This document shows positions 63,041-64,000 of a DNA stretch of 64,000 nt, piece by piece (the first letter of the stretch is position 1; each line of letters opens with the position of its first letter). The notes beneath the pieces are model-generated. The model ran no database searches. It was not told where the DNA came from and worked only from the letters and a program-made list of their open reading frames with translations. Where the stretch lies: the NCBI RefSeq assembly GCF_026210795.1, contig NC_089454.1, positions 1,612,001 to 1,676,000 on the forward strand, read 5' to 3'. The DNA comes from Rhizophagus irregularis (lineage: Eukaryota > Glomeromycota > Glomeromycetes > Glomerales > Glomeraceae). Position numbers and translations under genes: made by a program.

Positions 63041-63340
63041 AAATAAGATCCCAGATATCTTCAAAACAGGTCATAAGTCACACTTTCGGATTGACCCATT
63101 TTTCAGGGTTTAAAAAATTGTTTTTTGTAAATATCTCGGCATCCAGTAGGCCAATTTTGATGAACTGTTTTTTAAATTGTAGAGCTACATAAGGGCTACA
63201 AAATAAAAAATATTTCATTAAAATTGAATCACTGGATGCTGAGATATTTACAAAAAACGATTTTTTGAGTTTTAGCAAAAAGGGGTATTTTTGGCCAAAA
63301 GTCCATTATGACCTTTATATTAGATATCCGGGGTCCTAAT
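63041..63340. repeat. 300-bp foldback (near-perfect hairpin) element
   Basis: Two arms of about 150 bases are inverted copies of one another around a centre at about 63190 (GTAGAGCTACATAAGGGCTAC). Matching words include GATATC, AGGTCATAA, TTTTTTGTAAATATCTC, GGCATCCAGT (against AGCATCCAGT) and GTAGAGCTACAT (against GTAGCCCTTATGTAG). A transcript across it would fold into a long hairpin. No target duplication was fixed. Confidence 0.7.
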
Positions 63341-63705
63341 AAAATGCATTTATGGACAGTTGGACACAAATCGCCTAAATAAGTATAGAGTGGTTTAAAT
63401 CAGCTAAAATTTTTTTATACAAATAAATAATACTTGCGATTTATAAATAAATAAAAAAAAATTTACTTTAACATGTTTATTTAGTTGTTTACCTTGAAGG
63501 ACCTTCAGATTCCAGAAAGTTTCTTATATATAACTAAATTCAATTTCATAAAACAGCTTATGTATGACTTTTTTTTATACAGCTATTATTCTTTATATAC
63601 AATTTGTTTATTTTTTCAGTTTTTTTTACATATTTACTATAAAATTATTTATTTATTACAAATTATTTATTACTAAAATATTATATCATCATATAGATGA
63701 AAATT
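63341..63705. other. A/T-rich spacer
   Basis: About 365 bases downstream of the last gene of the window, with T-rich stretches. Overlapping open frames here are composition artefacts. Nothing else is seen. Confidence 0.45.
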
Positions 63706-64000
63706 CTAATGCCTTTGTTCTTCACGTTGTAAAACAATATCAGCCATTTCACATTTACAAGTAGATGAATACCTACTAGCAATCCAATTCTGAATAGTTT
63801 CAAGTCTCAGTATTATTTTAAATTCCAATTCACCCTTGTTTGCCATGTCATTTAGCTTTTTTAGCATATCATGAGCAGAATAACAGTTACTTTTATTAGT
63901 GTTACCTACATGAAAAAAAGCTTGTAATAAACTAATTATTTTTTTCGCCATTCGTACTTCCCTTTTTTTTTCAAATTTCTGGTTTTCCTTTAGTGTCCAT
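63706..64000 (-). CDS. C-terminal part of a multi-copy family gene (cut by window edge)
   Basis: The minus-strand frame is open from the window edge: WTLKENQKFEKKREVRMAKK, then IISLLQAFFHVGNTNKSNCY, SAHDMLKKLNDMANKGELEF, and LETIQNWIASRYSS before a Gln/Glu-rich end. The block FFHVGNT.KSN.Y.A..ML..L followed by TIQNWI is, from memory, characteristic of a large family of unknown function in Rhizophagus. It suggests a helical DNA- or protein-binding tail. The start lies outside the window, and the internal Met at 63951 is probably not the true start. Confidence 0.6.
   Translation of the reverse strand, partial: WTLKENQKFEKKREVRMAKKIISLLQAFFHVGNTNKSNCYSAHDMLKKLNDMANKGELEFKIILRLETIQNWIASRYSSTCKCEMADIVLQREEQRH

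Overview
The window looks like nuclear DNA of an early-diverging fungus, most likely an arbuscular mycorrhizal fungus (Glomeromycotina, Rhizophagus-like). This is inferred from very AT-rich sequence, protein genes cut by many short GT..AG introns, and a fungal gene set (RIB1, HOM2, SDA1, CCZ1) that also keeps genes rare or absent in yeasts (FRG1, SRRM1, MEMO1, a TDRD9-like helicase, a sphingomyelin-synthase-like enzyme). From memory, the repeated gene families at the right end resemble multi-copy Rhizophagus families. No search could be run, so all names rest on recognised motifs and spliced reading by eye.

Layout. 0-6.4 kb: end of FRG1 (+), a kinesin-7-like motor (-), histone H2B (-) with two ACGCGT boxes upstream. 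6.4-12.2 kb: gene-poor and repeat-rich, with a tRNA-like SINE remnant and a well-bounded 737-bp retroposon that has a poly(A) tail and target-site duplications. 12.2-21.6 kb: SRRM1-like splicing factor (-), a DEAH-box helicase (-), GTP cyclohydrolase II (+) and LSM8 (-). 22.4-24.4 kb: a decayed Sec14-like gene. 24.6-32.3 kb: SGT1 (+), mitochondrial AsnRS (-), MEMO1 (+), a METTL2/TRM140-type tRNA methyltransferase (-), aspartate-semialdehyde dehydrogenase (+). 32.3-33.7 kb: a Tc1/mariner-type non-autonomous element and a Ty3/gypsy fossil. 34-45 kb: SDA1 (+), a small coiled-coil gene (-), TRM61 (-), condensin CAP-G (-). 46.7-47.9 kb: the sphingomyelin-synthase-like gene (-). 49.5-57.5 kb: a four-exon gene with two NUMOD1-like repeats (+), then ClpP (-), methylmalonate-semialdehyde dehydrogenase (+) and SDHD (-), all mitochondrial, and CCZ1 (+). 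57.7-64 kb: a decayed tandem gene array holding a TTAA-flanked MITE, two further inverted-repeat elements, and the end of a multi-copy family gene.

The genes are mostly housekeeping and do not form one pathway. RNA processing is well represented (SRRM1, LSM8, DEAH helicase, METTL2-like, TRM61, AsnRS, SDA1), as is mitochondrial function (AsnRS, ClpP, MMSDH, SDHD). Many neighbours are divergent with about 140-160 bp between start codons, so promoters must be very compact. The most novel candidates are the spliced nuclear NUMOD1-repeat gene (49.5-50.4 kb), the 737-bp SINE-like element, and a set of short inverted-repeat transposons, two of which are internal tandem dimers with a period near 360-372 bp.
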